In this document: piece after piece, positions 20,609-32,608 of the stretch
How the letters are laid out: each line of letters begins with the position of its first letter
How positions within the stretch are numbered: the stretch's first letter is position 1
Source: CAIWHR01 sp963816925
Lineage (GTDB): Bacteria > Pseudomonadota > Gammaproteobacteria > Burkholderiales > Casimicrobiaceae
Direction: 5' to 3'
Assembly: GCA_963816925.1 (NCBI GenBank)
Contig: CAWFMY010000001.1
Location: 372,001 to 436,000, forward strand
Length of the DNA: 64,000 nucleotides
Program-made: the position numbers and the translations under genes
Notes under the pieces: generated by a model
Told to the model about the DNA's origin: nothing
The model's input: only the letters and a program-made list of their open reading frames with translations
Database searches by the model: none

Positions 20609-21745
20609 TCAGATGTGATTCGCAGGGCCGATCGGCATGGCTTCGACATCGGCGTGGAAGTTTTCCATGACGACATTGTCGCCCACCGAGCGTATTTCAA
20701 AATCTCCCCCGTGCGGCCCGTACGAGTACCCGCCACGGATCCCATCGAGGCCGTTCAAGGAGATGACGTTGCCGCCCATCTCGGTAAACATATAACCACC
20801 AAGGGAATACAGGTTTACGCCGTCGAATTTATTCGAGGAGATTTCATTTCGCGTCAACTCCGAATACATAAGACCATTTGCATCGCCGAGCTTGCGCAGG
20901 AAGACGCCGTAGGAATCGTTGTCGGAAATTACATTCTCCACCAGGCGCGTCGACACGTCGGCGGGAGAGAGCCCGAGCGTATTGCTCTCGATGTAAACGC
21001 CCCCCGACCCGTTTTGCGAAATCGTCGAACGCGTGATTTCGATCCTCGTGCGATTCGCGTTGTCCGCAACCGGGGTGGCGAGAATCCCGAATTGGCTGTT
21101 GTTGTTGAATGCGCTGTCCGTTGCGCGCACCCGGCCTCCGGCGCCAACTATCAGTCCGCTCTGCGCGTTGTATTCAATGCGAACGTGGGAAAGCGTCGCG
21201 CTCACCGTGGTGCTTGCCAGATCGCTGAAGACGATGCCATTCTGGTTGCCCCGAATCTGAGTGTCGGTGATCGTGAGCGCGCCATTCGATGCCCCAACAG
21301 AGATGCCGGCACCTGTCATGCCGGTCACGCTGCATCGCTCGATGACGAGCCGGTTCCCCGCCTGGAACGAGATGCCCTCGCTGCCGCCCTGCCCGTTGAT
21401 CGAAAGGCCGCCGAGCGTGACGTGGATATTCGCGCCACTCACAGTAACTCCATTTCCGGCAAAAACCGAGATCCCCGCATAGATGCCCGGCGGCGCCGTG
21501 ATCGAGACCGATTGCGTGATTAACACCGGACCGTAGCCGGCCGAGTCCAACACAATGACTTCGCCGCCGGCGTAGGTCAGCGCCATCGCCGAGGCGAACG
21601 AGCGACAAGGCTGGTTCAACGAGCAGGGATTTGTGTCAGCGCCCGTGGAAGCGACGAAGGTACGCTGATTGCCCGCACCGGCGGATCCCGAGGCCACGAC
21701 GAGCGCGATGAGCGCCGTTCGTGCCAAGAGTGAACACTGGTTCAT
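20609..21745 (-). CDS. secreted right-handed parallel beta-helix protein
   Basis: A 378-residue exported protein. The start ATG at 21745 gives a clean signal peptide (MNQCSLLARTALIALVVASGSAGA), then NQRTFVASTGADTNPCSLNQPCRSFASAMAL. The rest is a regular beta-helix pattern of about 20-25-residue coils, for example ITDTQIRGNQNGIVFSDL, IEITRSTISQNGSGGVYIES and LVENVISDNDSYGVFL. This fold is used by polysaccharide lyases and by surface adhesins; no catalytic triad can be assigned here. It is the only complete copy of a family also represented at 1-400 and possibly at 55214-55480. Confidence 0.85.
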   Translation of the reverse strand: MNQCSLLARTALIALVVASGSAGAGNQRTFVASTGADTNPCSLNQPCRSFASAMALTYAGGEVIVLDSAGYGPVLITQSVSITAPPGIYAGISVFAGNGVTVSGANIHVTLGGLSINGQGGSEGISFQAGNRLVIERCSVTGMTGAGISVGASNGALTITDTQIRGNQNGIVFSDLASTTVSATLSHVRIEYNAQSGLIVGAGGRVRATDSAFNNNSQFGILATPVADNANRTRIEITRSTISQNGSGGVYIESNTLGLSPADVSTRLVENVISDNDSYGVFLRKLGDANGLMYSELTRNEISSNKFDGVNLYSLGGYMFTEMGGNVISLNGLDGIRGGYSYGPHGGDFEIRSVGDNVVMENFHADVEAMPIGPANHI

Positions 21746-22008
21746 AAGATTTCCCCTGAGTGGACGATGCATGACCCCTTCCGGCGGGTGCTCGAGGCAA
21801 GTATGGAGCCGGTACCTTTCCGATACCTGACGCATTGCGAATCCGGCTTGCCGCCCGTCATCGACCGATCCCGGTGGCGATCCGCCGTCCGTCGGCGCCG
21901 AATGCGCCCTGTCGCACGGCGGTGAACCTGGCTGGCGGCGCCGTGTCCATGAGACTCCCGCGCGCCCGCTATACTGCGCCCCCTTCGCCCGACAAACCCG
22001 GTCCGGAC

Positions 22009-24736
<2,728 letters not shown>

Positions 24737-24785
24737 CGTAGTATCACCGGCGGGGCTTTCCATTTCCATGCGAAGGGACATGACC

Positions 24786-25289
24786 ATGAACGGACCGACT
24801 GAATTTCCGCGCAATCTCGCATTGGGCCTCCTGATCGCGGCGGGATTCGCTACCGCTGCGCATGCTGCCGACACCGCCACCGGCAATCTGAATTACAAGG
24901 GTCGCTCCGTCGATTTCAAGTACGCCTGGCTCGTGACCGGTCCCTCCGACTTAGAGCCGGGCAAGTCGATCCGCAAGCTCGTACTTTCGCCCACCGACAT
25001 CTCCGCCAAACTGCAGGCGTGCAAGACGTTCTCGTGCACCGATGGCCAGGTGGAGGAAGGCATGACGGCAGACTTCACCGGCGGCCCCCGCATCAACTAC
25101 TGGGTCGTGATGAACGGCCAGAAGATCCAGTATTCGGGGACTGCAACGCCGGATTCGCTCAAGGCGCGCGCCAACGACCCTAGCCACCTCGCGGGCCGTC
25201 TCGCGATCGACGACACGGCGGCCGGAGGTCCGAAACTTTCCGCTGAGTTCGACGTCGCGGTGCTGAAGGACTTCAAGGTCGCGCGCTGA
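24786..25289 (+). CDS. exported protein of unknown function
   Basis: A 167-residue protein with signal peptide (up to AAHA, about residue 28). The mature part is a predicted beta-rich fold: ATGNLNYKGRSVDFKYAWLV, IRKLVLSPTDISAKLQACKTFSCTDG with two Cys eight residues apart or fewer, then INYWVVMNGQKIQYSGTA and a C-terminal KLSAEFDVAVLKDFKVAR. I do not recognise the family. The ATG at 24786 is preferred over the one at 24780 because GAAGGGA is then at proper spacing. It follows the M16 peptidase by 49 bp on the same strand and may be co-transcribed. Confidence 0.8.
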   Translation: MNGPTEFPRNLALGLLIAAGFATAAHAADTATGNLNYKGRSVDFKYAWLVTGPSDLEPGKSIRKLVLSPTDISAKLQACKTFSCTDGQVEEGMTADFTGGPRINYWVVMNGQKIQYSGTATPDSLKARANDPSHLAGRLAIDDTAAGGPKLSAEFDVAVLKDFKVAR

Positions 25290-25302
25290 CGCGCGAGCGC
25301 GC

Positions 25303-25412
25303 CTACCGGAGATTGACGAGGATCGCCGCGCCGGCCTGGTTCGTTGCGTTGTCGTCGACGACGATGTCGCCGCTCGAGTGCACGACCGCCGAGTTGTCGA
25401 CGAGCAACTGCG
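25303..25412 (-). pseudogene. C-terminal remnant of an unrecognised protein gene
   Basis: The minus strand reads LLVDNSAVVHSSGDIVVDDN followed by ATNQAGAAILVNLR and TAG at 25303. Codon use is strongly GC at third positions, as in real genes here. The reading stops making sense where the DedA gene begins (25413), and no start exists. It looks like the end of a surface or repeat protein whose 5' part was replaced by the dedA gene. Confidence 0.4.
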
Positions 25413-26015
25413 ATGACGCTGCAGACCTTCATCGAGAACTACGGCTACTTCGCCGTGTTCGCGGGGTGTTTCGCCGAGGGCGAGACCGTGCTGGTGCTGG
25501 CGGGTTTCGCGGCGCACCTGGGCTACCTGTCGCTGCCGTGGGTGATGGCGACCGCCGCGGTCGCCGGCTTCTGCGGCGACCAGGTCGCGTTCTTCGCGGG
25601 GCGGCACTGGGGTCCGCGGCTCATCGCATGGTCGCCACGGCTGGCCGCCGCACAGCCGTTCATCGACCGGAAACTCGCGGCGCACTCCATCTGGGTGGTC
25701 TTCGTCCTTCGGTTCGCCGTCGGGTTCCGCATCGCGTCGCCGATCGTCATCGGCGCGAGCGATCTCCCCGCGTGGCGATTCATGCTCCCGAACGCCGCGG
25801 GCGCAATCGTGTGGGCGATTCTCTTCGGCAGCGCAGGATACGTCTTCGGCGCCGCATTCACGCGAACGCTGGACCACGCGAAACGCTACGAGGAAATCGC
25901 GTTTGCGGTCCTCGCGGCGATCGTCATCGGACTGCTGTGGATGCGCAGCCGCACAAACAAACGCGAGATCAGGCAGTTCGCCGCGGCGCAAGCACAGCCG
26001 GAATCGCGCCGCTGA
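25413..26015 (+). CDS. DedA-family membrane protein
   Basis: A 200-residue polytopic inner-membrane protein of the DedA/SNARE-associated family. It begins with the typical GYFAVFAGCFAEGETVLVLAGF re-entrant segment. It also carries the FCGDQVAFFAGRHWGPRL region and the helical core VLRFAVGFRIASPIVIGAS, where DedA members have conserved Arg and Gly residues. Family members include undecaprenyl-phosphate and lipid flippases needed for envelope integrity. The ATG at 25413 directly abuts an older coding remnant, so its native promoter may be missing or lie within that remnant. Confidence 0.88.
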   Translation: MTLQTFIENYGYFAVFAGCFAEGETVLVLAGFAAHLGYLSLPWVMATAAVAGFCGDQVAFFAGRHWGPRLIAWSPRLAAAQPFIDRKLAAHSIWVVFVLRFAVGFRIASPIVIGASDLPAWRFMLPNAAGAIVWAILFGSAGYVFGAAFTRTLDHAKRYEEIAFAVLAAIVIGLLWMRSRTNKREIRQFAAAQAQPESRR

Positions 26016-26026
26016 CCGCCAGGCGC

Positions 26027-26838
26027 TCAGCCGCCTGCCGTCGCCTGCTGCACGAGCGCCGACAGCGCACGCCGAAATCGGCCCGCCGCCGCCGCGACCA
26101 CGGGCGCCTTGACGGTGAGCCCGCCGCGACCGGGGAACGGCGCGACGCGCCCACCCGCTTCCTCGACCAGCAACAACCCGGCCATCGCGTCCCACGACGA
26201 CAGTTCGAATTCGACATAGCCGTCGAGACGGCCATCGGCGACGTGCGCGAGCTGCAACGCCGCCGAGCCGAAGTTGCGAAATGCGGCGTTCGCGTTCATC
26301 AACGCCCGCCGCAGCTCCAGATAGCGCGGCTCCGGGGCGCGATCGGAATGGCCGACCGCGATCATCGCGCCGGCCAGCAGTCTCGTGCTCGCCGCGTTGA
26401 TGCGCAGCCGCGCCGCCCGGCGCCCGCGCGCCAGGCGCCCGCGCCGCGCCGCGCGTGAAAGAGGTCGTCGTGCGCCGGGTCGTACACCGCGCCCAGCGTG
26501 CGCACGCCGTCTTCGACATAGGCGATCGACACGTTCCAGTACGGGATTCCGCGCAGGAAATTGTGCGTGCCATCGATCGGGTCGACGATCCACAGGCGCT
26601 CCGCGCCGCCCGCAAACGACGCGGCGGTTTCCTCGCCGAGAAAATTGTCGCCGGGAAAGGCGCGCCCGATCTCCGCGCGAATGAACGCCTCGACGTCGCG
26701 GTCGGCGACGCTGACGAAATCCTGCGGGCCTTTCAGCTCGACGGTCAGCGTGTCGCGCTTGACCCAGAAGTCGCGCGCCCGCGCGCCGGCGTCGCGCGCG
26801 AGGCGCTGGAGGAACGCGTACCGCTCGTCGACCGACAC
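26027..26838 (-). CDS. inositol monophosphatase-family phosphatase
   Basis: A Mg2+-dependent phosphatase of the IMPase/SuhB/HisN superfamily. The metal-binding motifs are GEET (in FLGEETAASF), DPIDGTHNF in the sequence WIVDPIDGTHNFLRG, and the C-terminal WDAMAGLLLVEEAGG. One frame break of the -1 type lies in the GC-rich stretch near 26440 (AGAWR...RLRINAAS). A GTG start at 26838 is used, 5 bp after the stop of the upstream solute-binding protein. Substrate could be inositol phosphate, histidinol phosphate or another sugar phosphate; sequence alone does not decide. Confidence 0.83.
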
Positions 26839-26843
26839 TCCCG

Positions 26844-27869
26844 TCAGCTCCGCGGAATCGAGTAGACCTCCCGATCCCACTTCTCCAGGATGCGCTTGCG
26901 CTCCGTCGCGCTTCCGTATTTGGCGAAGTCGTAGTTGATGAGCTTGATCGTGCCGAGGTCCGGCGCGCCGGCGGGCACCGGCACGGACTTGTTCGACGGC
27001 GTCTGGAAGTTCTTGAGCTCGCCGCCGATCTTCTGCGCCGCCGGCGTCAACGCGAATTCGTAGAACTTCTTCGCGTTCTCCATGTTCTTCGCGCCCTTGA
27101 CGATGCTCATCGAACCGACCTCGTAACCGGTCCCTTCGCAAGGAACGACGAGCTTTACCGGAAAGCCGGCGACGATCTCCGTCACGCCGTCGTGCAGGAA
27201 GGTCACCGCGATGGCCGTCTCGCCGCGCGCAACCGAGCGGACCGGCCCGGCCCCCGCGCGCGGATAGCTGTTCGTGTTCTTGTGCATGCCCTTCAGGAGC
27301 TCGAACGCCTTGTCCTCGCCGAAGACCTGGACGAACGTCGCGAGCGTCGCATACGCGGTGCCCGAGGAATTCGGATTCGCCATCTGGATCTCGTCGCGAT
27401 AGATCGGGTTGGCGAGATCGGCCCAGCACTTCGGCTCGGGCAGCTTCTTCTTCGCGAGAAGCTCGGGGTTGAAGGCGATGCCGAGCGCACCGCTGTAGAC
27501 ACCGACGGTGCGGAACTTCGCAGCTTCCGCCTGCTTCTGCGCCCAGTCGTGAAGTTGCGCAAGCTGCGGCGACTTGTACTCCTCGGTGAGGCCCATTTCG
27601 GCCGCCTGCAGGTGCGGGTCACCGGTGCCGGTGTAGTAGACGTCGAGCTTGGGATTGGCGCGCTCCGCCGCGATCTGCGCCATCGCCTCGCCGGAGCTCT
27701 TGTTCTGGACCCCGACCGTGATGCCGGTTTCCTTGGTGAAGGCCGCGCCGACCGCCTGGCACCATGTCATCGGCACGCTGCAGATGATGTTGACCTGTCC
27801 TTGCGCCAGCGCGACGGTCGTGCCTGCCGCCAGCGCGCATCCTGCCAGTACGGCTGCAATTCGTTTCAT
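26844..27869 (-). CDS. ABC transporter substrate-binding protein, family 1 (iron-type)
   Basis: A 341-residue periplasmic binding protein with signal peptide (MKRIAAVLAGCALAAGTTVALA). Characteristic text is VNIICSVPMTWCQAVGAAFTKETGITV, LDVYYTGTGDPHLQAAEMGL, KCWADLANPIYRDEIQMANPNSSGTAY and VGSMSIVKGAKNMENAKKFYEFAL. These place it with AfuA/FbpA-like Fe3+ or organophosphate binding proteins. No permease or ATPase gene is adjacent; the only coupled gene is the phosphatase 5 bp downstream. That pairing would suit uptake of a phosphorylated organic compound, which is speculation. Confidence 0.88.
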   Translation of the reverse strand: MKRIAAVLAGCALAAGTTVALAQGQVNIICSVPMTWCQAVGAAFTKETGITVGVQNKSSGEAMAQIAAERANPKLDVYYTGTGDPHLQAAEMGLTEEYKSPQLAQLHDWAQKQAEAAKFRTVGVYSGALGIAFNPELLAKKKLPEPKCWADLANPIYRDEIQMANPNSSGTAYATLATFVQVFGEDKAFELLKGMHKNTNSYPRAGAGPVRSVARGETAIAVTFLHDGVTEIVAGFPVKLVVPCEGTGYEVGSMSIVKGAKNMENAKKFYEFALTPAAQKIGGELKNFQTPSNKSVPVPAGAPDLGTIKLINYDFAKYGSATERKRILEKWDREVYSIPRS

Positions 27870-27973
27870 GCAATTCCTCCTCGCGGGTGCGGCTTTTTCG
27901 GTGTTGTCGGCCGCGACCCCGTACTTTAAGGCAAGCGCCGCCTGTCGCGCCAGCGTCGCGCGACGGCCACGGT

Positions 27974-28918
27974 ATGATTCGACCGGCCCCGACTCGTGCT
28001 TTTTCCGTGAAGACGCATCTCTCGCCGCGCGACCTGCTGCTCACCCTCGCCATCGTCGCGGTCTGGGGGTACACCTTCGTCCCGATCAAGGTCGCGCTGC
28101 GCGAAGTGCCGCCGTTCGCGCTGGCGGGCATGCGATTCACGCTGGCGGCGCTGCCGCTCGTGTTTTTCATTCGCCGGCCCGCGATGCCCTGGCGTTTCAT
28201 CGTCACCTACGGGTTCGCCATCGGCGTGCTGCAGTTTGGCTTGATGTTCCTCGGACTGAAGCTCGGCATGCCGGCGGGTCTCGCGTCGCTCGTGATCCAG
28301 CTGCAGGTGTTCTTCACGATCGGGCTCGCCGTGATGCTGGACGGCGATCGGCTGCAGCGGCACAACCTCTTCGGCGCGGCCGTCGCCGTCATCGGCGTTG
28401 CGCTCCTCGGCGCGCACAAGCTCGGCGCCGGTGAGAGCGGGACGTTCGTCGGCTTCCTGCTGATCATCGCGGCCGGGCTCGCCTGGGCCGTCGGCAACAT
28501 CATCGCCAAGCGTGGCGCCGGCGAGCACGCGCCCGATATGTTCGCGTTGGTCGTCTGGTCGAGCCTCGTTCCGCCGCTGCCGCTCTTCGCGCTGTCCTAT
28601 GCGCTCGAGGGCGGGCCGGCCGCCTTCGACGCCGTTGTGACCATGAGCGCCCTCGCGTGGGGATGCCTCGCGGTCATGGCGTATGCCGCGACGCTGTTCG
28701 CCTTCGGAACGTGGAACGCGCTGCTGCACCGCTATCCGACCGCGCTGATCTCGCCGTTCGCGCTGCTGATCCCGGTGTTCGGCATCGGGAGCGGTACGCT
28801 GTTCCTCGGCGAAAAGCTCGCGCCGCTGCAGATGGCCGGCGTCGCGCTGGTCTTCGCCGGCCTCGTCGTCAACACCTTCGCGCCGCGCATCCGGGCGTGG
28901 TTCGCCGAACGCTCCTGA
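27974..28918 (+). CDS. EamA-family drug/metabolite exporter
   Basis: About 314 residues with ten predicted transmembrane helices in two homologous EamA halves. The first has TLAIVAVWGYTFVPIKVALREVPPFALAGMRF; the second has FLLIIAAGLAWAVGNIIAKRGAG and ends ALLIPVFGIGSGTLFLGEKLAPLQMAGVALVFAGLVV. RhaT/EamA-type transporters export amino acids or metabolites. The ATG at 27974 adds a short leader; a GTG at 28007 would also work, and no clear ribosome-binding site separates them. It is convergent with the PQQ dehydrogenase, 7 bp apart. Confidence 0.88.
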   Translation: MIRPAPTRAFSVKTHLSPRDLLLTLAIVAVWGYTFVPIKVALREVPPFALAGMRFTLAALPLVFFIRRPAMPWRFIVTYGFAIGVLQFGLMFLGLKLGMPAGLASLVIQLQVFFTIGLAVMLDGDRLQRHNLFGAAVAVIGVALLGAHKLGAGESGTFVGFLLIIAAGLAWAVGNIIAKRGAGEHAPDMFALVVWSSLVPPLPLFALSYALEGGPAAFDAVVTMSALAWGCLAVMAYAATLFAFGTWNALLHRYPTALISPFALLIPVFGIGSGTLFLGEKLAPLQMAGVALVFAGLVVNTFAPRIRAWFAERS

Positions 28919-28925
28919 GTTCGCG

Positions 28926-30930
28926 CTACAACCCGAAGATCACGATCGTCGTGGCGCCGTGCAGCGGAATCGAGCCGCCGCTGTGCCCGGAGGCGACGGC
29001 CACGTACTGCGTGCCCTTCTGCTCGTAGGTGACGACACCGCCGGCGATCGGTCCGCCGGTGTCGAAGCTGTAGAGCGTCTTGCCGGTGCGGGCGTCGAGC
29101 GCGAGGAAATTGCCGAGGAGATCGCCGGTGAAGAGCACGTTGCCGGCGGTGGGCGTGAGCGCCGCATACATCGGCGTCGGGGTGTGAACGCGCCACGCCA
29201 TCTTGCCCGTCTTCGCGTCGACGGCGTTGATCCAGCCCGACCATTTGTTCTGCGGGTCGTTCGTGCCCCAGCCGTTGGCGAGCCCGGTGTAGGGGATGGT
29301 CGCGACCCATTTCGGCTGCGGCCCGAGCTTGAACACCGTGCACCAGTCGATCGCGTTGACGTAGAGCAGTCCCGTCTTCGGGCTGTGCGCCGCGCCGTTC
29401 CACTGGATGCCGGCCACCGGGCAAACCCGCACGCCTTCGGGCGTGATCGGCACATCGTGATTGAGCAGCGTGGTCATCGGCTGCTTCCACACGAGCTTGC
29501 CCGTTTCGCGGTCGACGACGTGCAGGATGCCTTCCTTCCCGCCGGTCGCGACGAGCTTGCGGCCGCCCGCGTCGAACAACGTCACCGTCGTGTTGTCCCA
29601 GTCGTGATCGTCGTTCGGCCGCAACTGATACCACCACTTGAGCTTGCCGGTCTTCGCGTCGATCGCCACCGTCGAGATCGTGAAGAGATTCGCGCCCTTG
29701 CGCATCCCCTTCTGGTAGTCGGGACCGGGATTGCCGACGGGGATGAACAACGTGCCGGTCTCGCGATCGAGCGCGTACGCGGTCCACGCGGCGCCGCCAC
29801 CGTGCTCGGCGGACCCGGGCGTCTCCCATGTGTTGGCGCCGGTTTCGTTGCCCGTCGGGATCAGGTCGAAGCTCCACGCAAGCGTGCCGTCCGCGACGTT
29901 GAACGCCATCATGCGGCCCTTGATGCCCCAGTCGCCGCCGGCTTTGGCGACATAGACGAGATCGTTCCACACGGTCGGCGCCGCGCCGATGCCCTCGCCG
30001 ATGCTCCAGTCGGCGACCTGGCGCACCCACAACGGTTCGCCGGTCTTCGCGTCGAGCGCGTACAGGAAGCCATCCTGCGAGCCGCGGATGACGCGGCCGC
30101 CGGCGATCGCGACGCCCTTGTTCGTCGCGTTCATCTCCGGACCCTGCGCGTCGTGCTGGTGCGACCAGAGCTTCCGGCAGGTCGTCGCGTCGATCGCGTA
30201 GGTGCCAAGGTGCGTCGTCGCGTAGAGGATGCCGTCGTAGACGACCGGCCCCGTCGAGAACGTGCCGAGCTCGCCCAGCTGGAACATGCACACCGGCCGC
30301 ATCTTGCCGGCGTTCGCCGCGTTGATCTTGTCGAGCGTCGAATAGCGTTCCGCGCGATAGCCCTTGTTGTACATCATCCAGTTCGTGGTCGCGCCGTCGG
30401 CGGCATCGAGCTCCGCTTGCGTCGGCCTGGTCGTCGACGGCTGCGAAAGCTTGCCGTAGAGCGATCCGATGACCACCGGCGACGGACCCGAGCTCACCGC
30501 GGCGCGGCCCGCCGACAACGGGTCGAGCTCGAGCACGCGCTCCATCGGCGAAGTCGGCGTGAACTTTTCGGTGCCGCCGGGCACGCCGCTTTGCGCGAGG
30601 ACGTAGGCGACGATGTCGGCATAGACCTGGCCCTCGAGCGCGCCGCCCTGTCCGAGCGGCATGCTGTCGTGGATGTAGCCGTAGAACTCCTTCAGCGTCT
30701 TGCCGTGCCACTGCGCGATGAACGCCGGACCTTTCAGCGCCGGCGCGCCGCCGCCCTGCAGCTGCGTGCCGTGGCACACCGAGCACTTCTGCGCGAACTC
30801 GTAGCGGCCCTGCCCGATCTGCGTGGTGCTGAAGTACGGCGTGCCGTCGGCGAAAGCCGTCAGTCGCGGCGCACGACAGGATGGCGAAGGCGGCGAAGCG
30901 CGTGTGCACGCGCAAGCGAAGCGACTGCAT
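28926..30930 (-). CDS. PQQ-dependent dehydrogenase with N-terminal cytochrome c domain
   Basis: Corrected for one +1 break (about 30865) the gene encodes 667 residues. A signal peptide leads to a haem c domain with CSVCHG (residues 49-54) and a distal ligand candidate in SMPLGQGG. An eight-bladed PQQ beta-propeller follows with repeated AxDAKTGxxxW signatures (YALDAKTGEPLWVR, VAIDAKTGKLKWWYQ, NAVDAKTGKMAWRV). Haem before propeller matches polyvinyl-alcohol-dehydrogenase-like enzymes rather than quinohaemoprotein alcohol dehydrogenases, where the haem is C-terminal. It acts in the periplasm on an unknown alcohol. It follows the outer-membrane barrel gene by 28 bp, so they form an operon. Confidence 0.88.
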
Positions 30931-30958
30931 TGTCATCTCCCGAATTGCGCCAGCCGGA

Positions 30959-32476
30959 TCAGTAGCTGAAGTTGAATTGTGCACCGAAGAACCACCAACC
31001 GCTGGCGCTGCCGCCGTTGGCGGCGTACAGATCCTTGTAGCCCGAGCCCGGCGCGGCGTAGGCGGCGAAGCCGTTGACGTTGAGCGCCTTGTCGATCACG
31101 TAGGTCCACGAGAGGTCGAATTCGCTCGCCAAGGACTTGCTCGGCACCCCGCCCCCGGTCGGCGGCGGCTGGCCCGGAGAGGGAATCGACAGCGGCGAGT
31201 TGATCTCGGCCGCGGAGAAATACAGATAGCGCAGGATGACGATGTTCTTCACGTCGGGATTCAACGTGACGCCGGCGCTCGCGACGTTGAGGTTCGTGTT
31301 GCCGAAGATCGTCGAGCCGATCTGGCCCTGGTACCAGTTCGGATTGCTCCCGCCGAAATAGAGCGGATCGAAGCCTTCCCACTTCGCCGTGCCGGGCTTG
31401 TCGCCGGAAAGCGAGGCGTAGCGGAAGTCGAACAACGGCTTCCACGCCATGTCCTGGGCGTTGTAGTTCGCCTGGAGCAGCCAGCCATTGGCGGCGACAT
31501 TGTTCTTCCTCTGCCAGGCGTAGTCGGCCTCGAGCCAGAAATTCGGCGCCGATGCGATCGGGTGCACGCGCGCACGGAGGTCGTACACATCGAGATCGTC
31601 GCGGGTGACGATTTGCGAATCGGGTACGTGAATCCACATCGCGCCGAGGCGGACCGGGCCCGTCGGCAGCCACGTGAGATTCGCGCCCGTGAGACGCGTG
31701 CCGGTCGCGGTGGACGGCTCTTCGTTGGGCTTGAGCCAGAAGCCCTGCAGCTTGAAATCCTGATAGGTCGCGGTGACGAGCATCGCGTTTTCCCACGCCG
31801 CGCGCGGGCCGATCTGGTTGGCACCGCGCTGCGCGCCGTTGCTCGCCCCCTTCGCGAGCAGCATGCCCTTGCCCACCTGGAAATCCTGCTGGCCGTACGA
31901 CGCGTCGATGGCGAAGCCGCTCGCGGCGTCACGCCATTTCAGGCCGCCATAGAGTTGCTCGTTGCCGCCATGCCAAATGTTGACGTCGCCGGCGTTGTCG
32001 GTGCCGCGCGTCGCCGTTCCCATCCACGCGTATCCGCCGTAAATGCTGGCGGCGGAACTCAATGTGTATCGGGCCGTGACGCCCGGCTCGATGAATCCTT
32101 CCGCCCAGTTCGGATTCGACTTGTAGCCAGGCGTTGCGAGCGCTGCGGGCTTGTCGAAATCGTTGCCTGACATCGAGAACAATCCCACCGCGCCGGTGAG
32201 GCTGCCGGTGACGAGCAGGTTGCCGTCGCGATACACACGCGGCCACGAGCTCGCGGACTCGGTCTGCATGACACCCAGTTCGCTGTCGGTGTCCGGAAGC
32301 GGCCGGCGGACGAGCGCGCGCAGCGGGCCTTGAAGAATCTTCGACGCGCCATGCTCCCAGACGGGACTCGCGGTCGCGTCGTCGATGGGATTGCTGGGCT
32401 GGGAGAGGCTGGGAGAGTTGTCGAACTGAGCGAGCGCCGAAAACGACAGGAAGGCCGCAATCCAGGCGAGCGCCAA
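30959..32476 (-). CDS. outer-membrane beta-barrel protein (porin-like)
   Basis: About 505 residues. The N-terminal hydrophobic segment (LALAWIAAFLSFSALA) is a signal peptide. The mature chain alternates short polar and aromatic strands throughout and ends in the aromatic motif WWFFGAQFNFSY, the usual signal for outer-membrane assembly. Aspartate and asparagine-rich loops and paired Trp suggest an alginate-export or sugar-porin type barrel. The 32476 start is a TTG; an ATG about 45 bp upstream could be used if two extra bases there are errors, giving a better signal peptide. Its coupling to the PQQ dehydrogenase suggests substrate uptake for it. Confidence 0.8.
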   Translation of the reverse strand: MALAWIAAFLSFSALAQFDNSPSLSQPSNPIDDATASPVWEHGASKILQGPLRALVRRPLPDTDSELGVMQTESASSWPRVYRDGNLLVTGSLTGAVGLFSMSGNDFDKPAALATPGYKSNPNWAEGFIEPGVTARYTLSSAASIYGGYAWMGTATRGTDNAGDVNIWHGGNEQLYGGLKWRDAASGFAIDASYGQQDFQVGKGMLLAKGASNGAQRGANQIGPRAAWENAMLVTATYQDFKLQGFWLKPNEEPSTATGTRLTGANLTWLPTGPVRLGAMWIHVPDSQIVTRDDLDVYDLRARVHPIASAPNFWLEADYAWQRKNNVAANGWLLQANYNAQDMAWKPLFDFRYASLSGDKPGTAKWEGFDPLYFGGSNPNWYQGQIGSTIFGNTNLNVASAGVTLNPDVKNIVILRYLYFSAAEINSPLSIPSPGQPPPTGGGVPSKSLASEFDLSWTYVIDKALNVNGFAAYAAPGSGYKDLYAANGGSASGWWFFGAQFNFSY

Positions 32477-32608
32477 ATGCCTGCTCGCCGCGCGATTGCA
32501 ACCATGTTGCCGACATGTCGGGCCTCCCGTCCCGCCACGTCCTCAATCGTGGCGGACGAGGAGTTTACGTGGCAGCGCGCGGCCGCGCAATGAATCGGCA
32601 ATGCGCGA

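Noticed and set aside
28959..30965. Plus-strand open frame of about 668 codons opposite the PQQ dehydrogenase
   Set aside because: Same reasons: antisense to a well-defined propeller enzyme, with Val/Arg/Asp-rich text.
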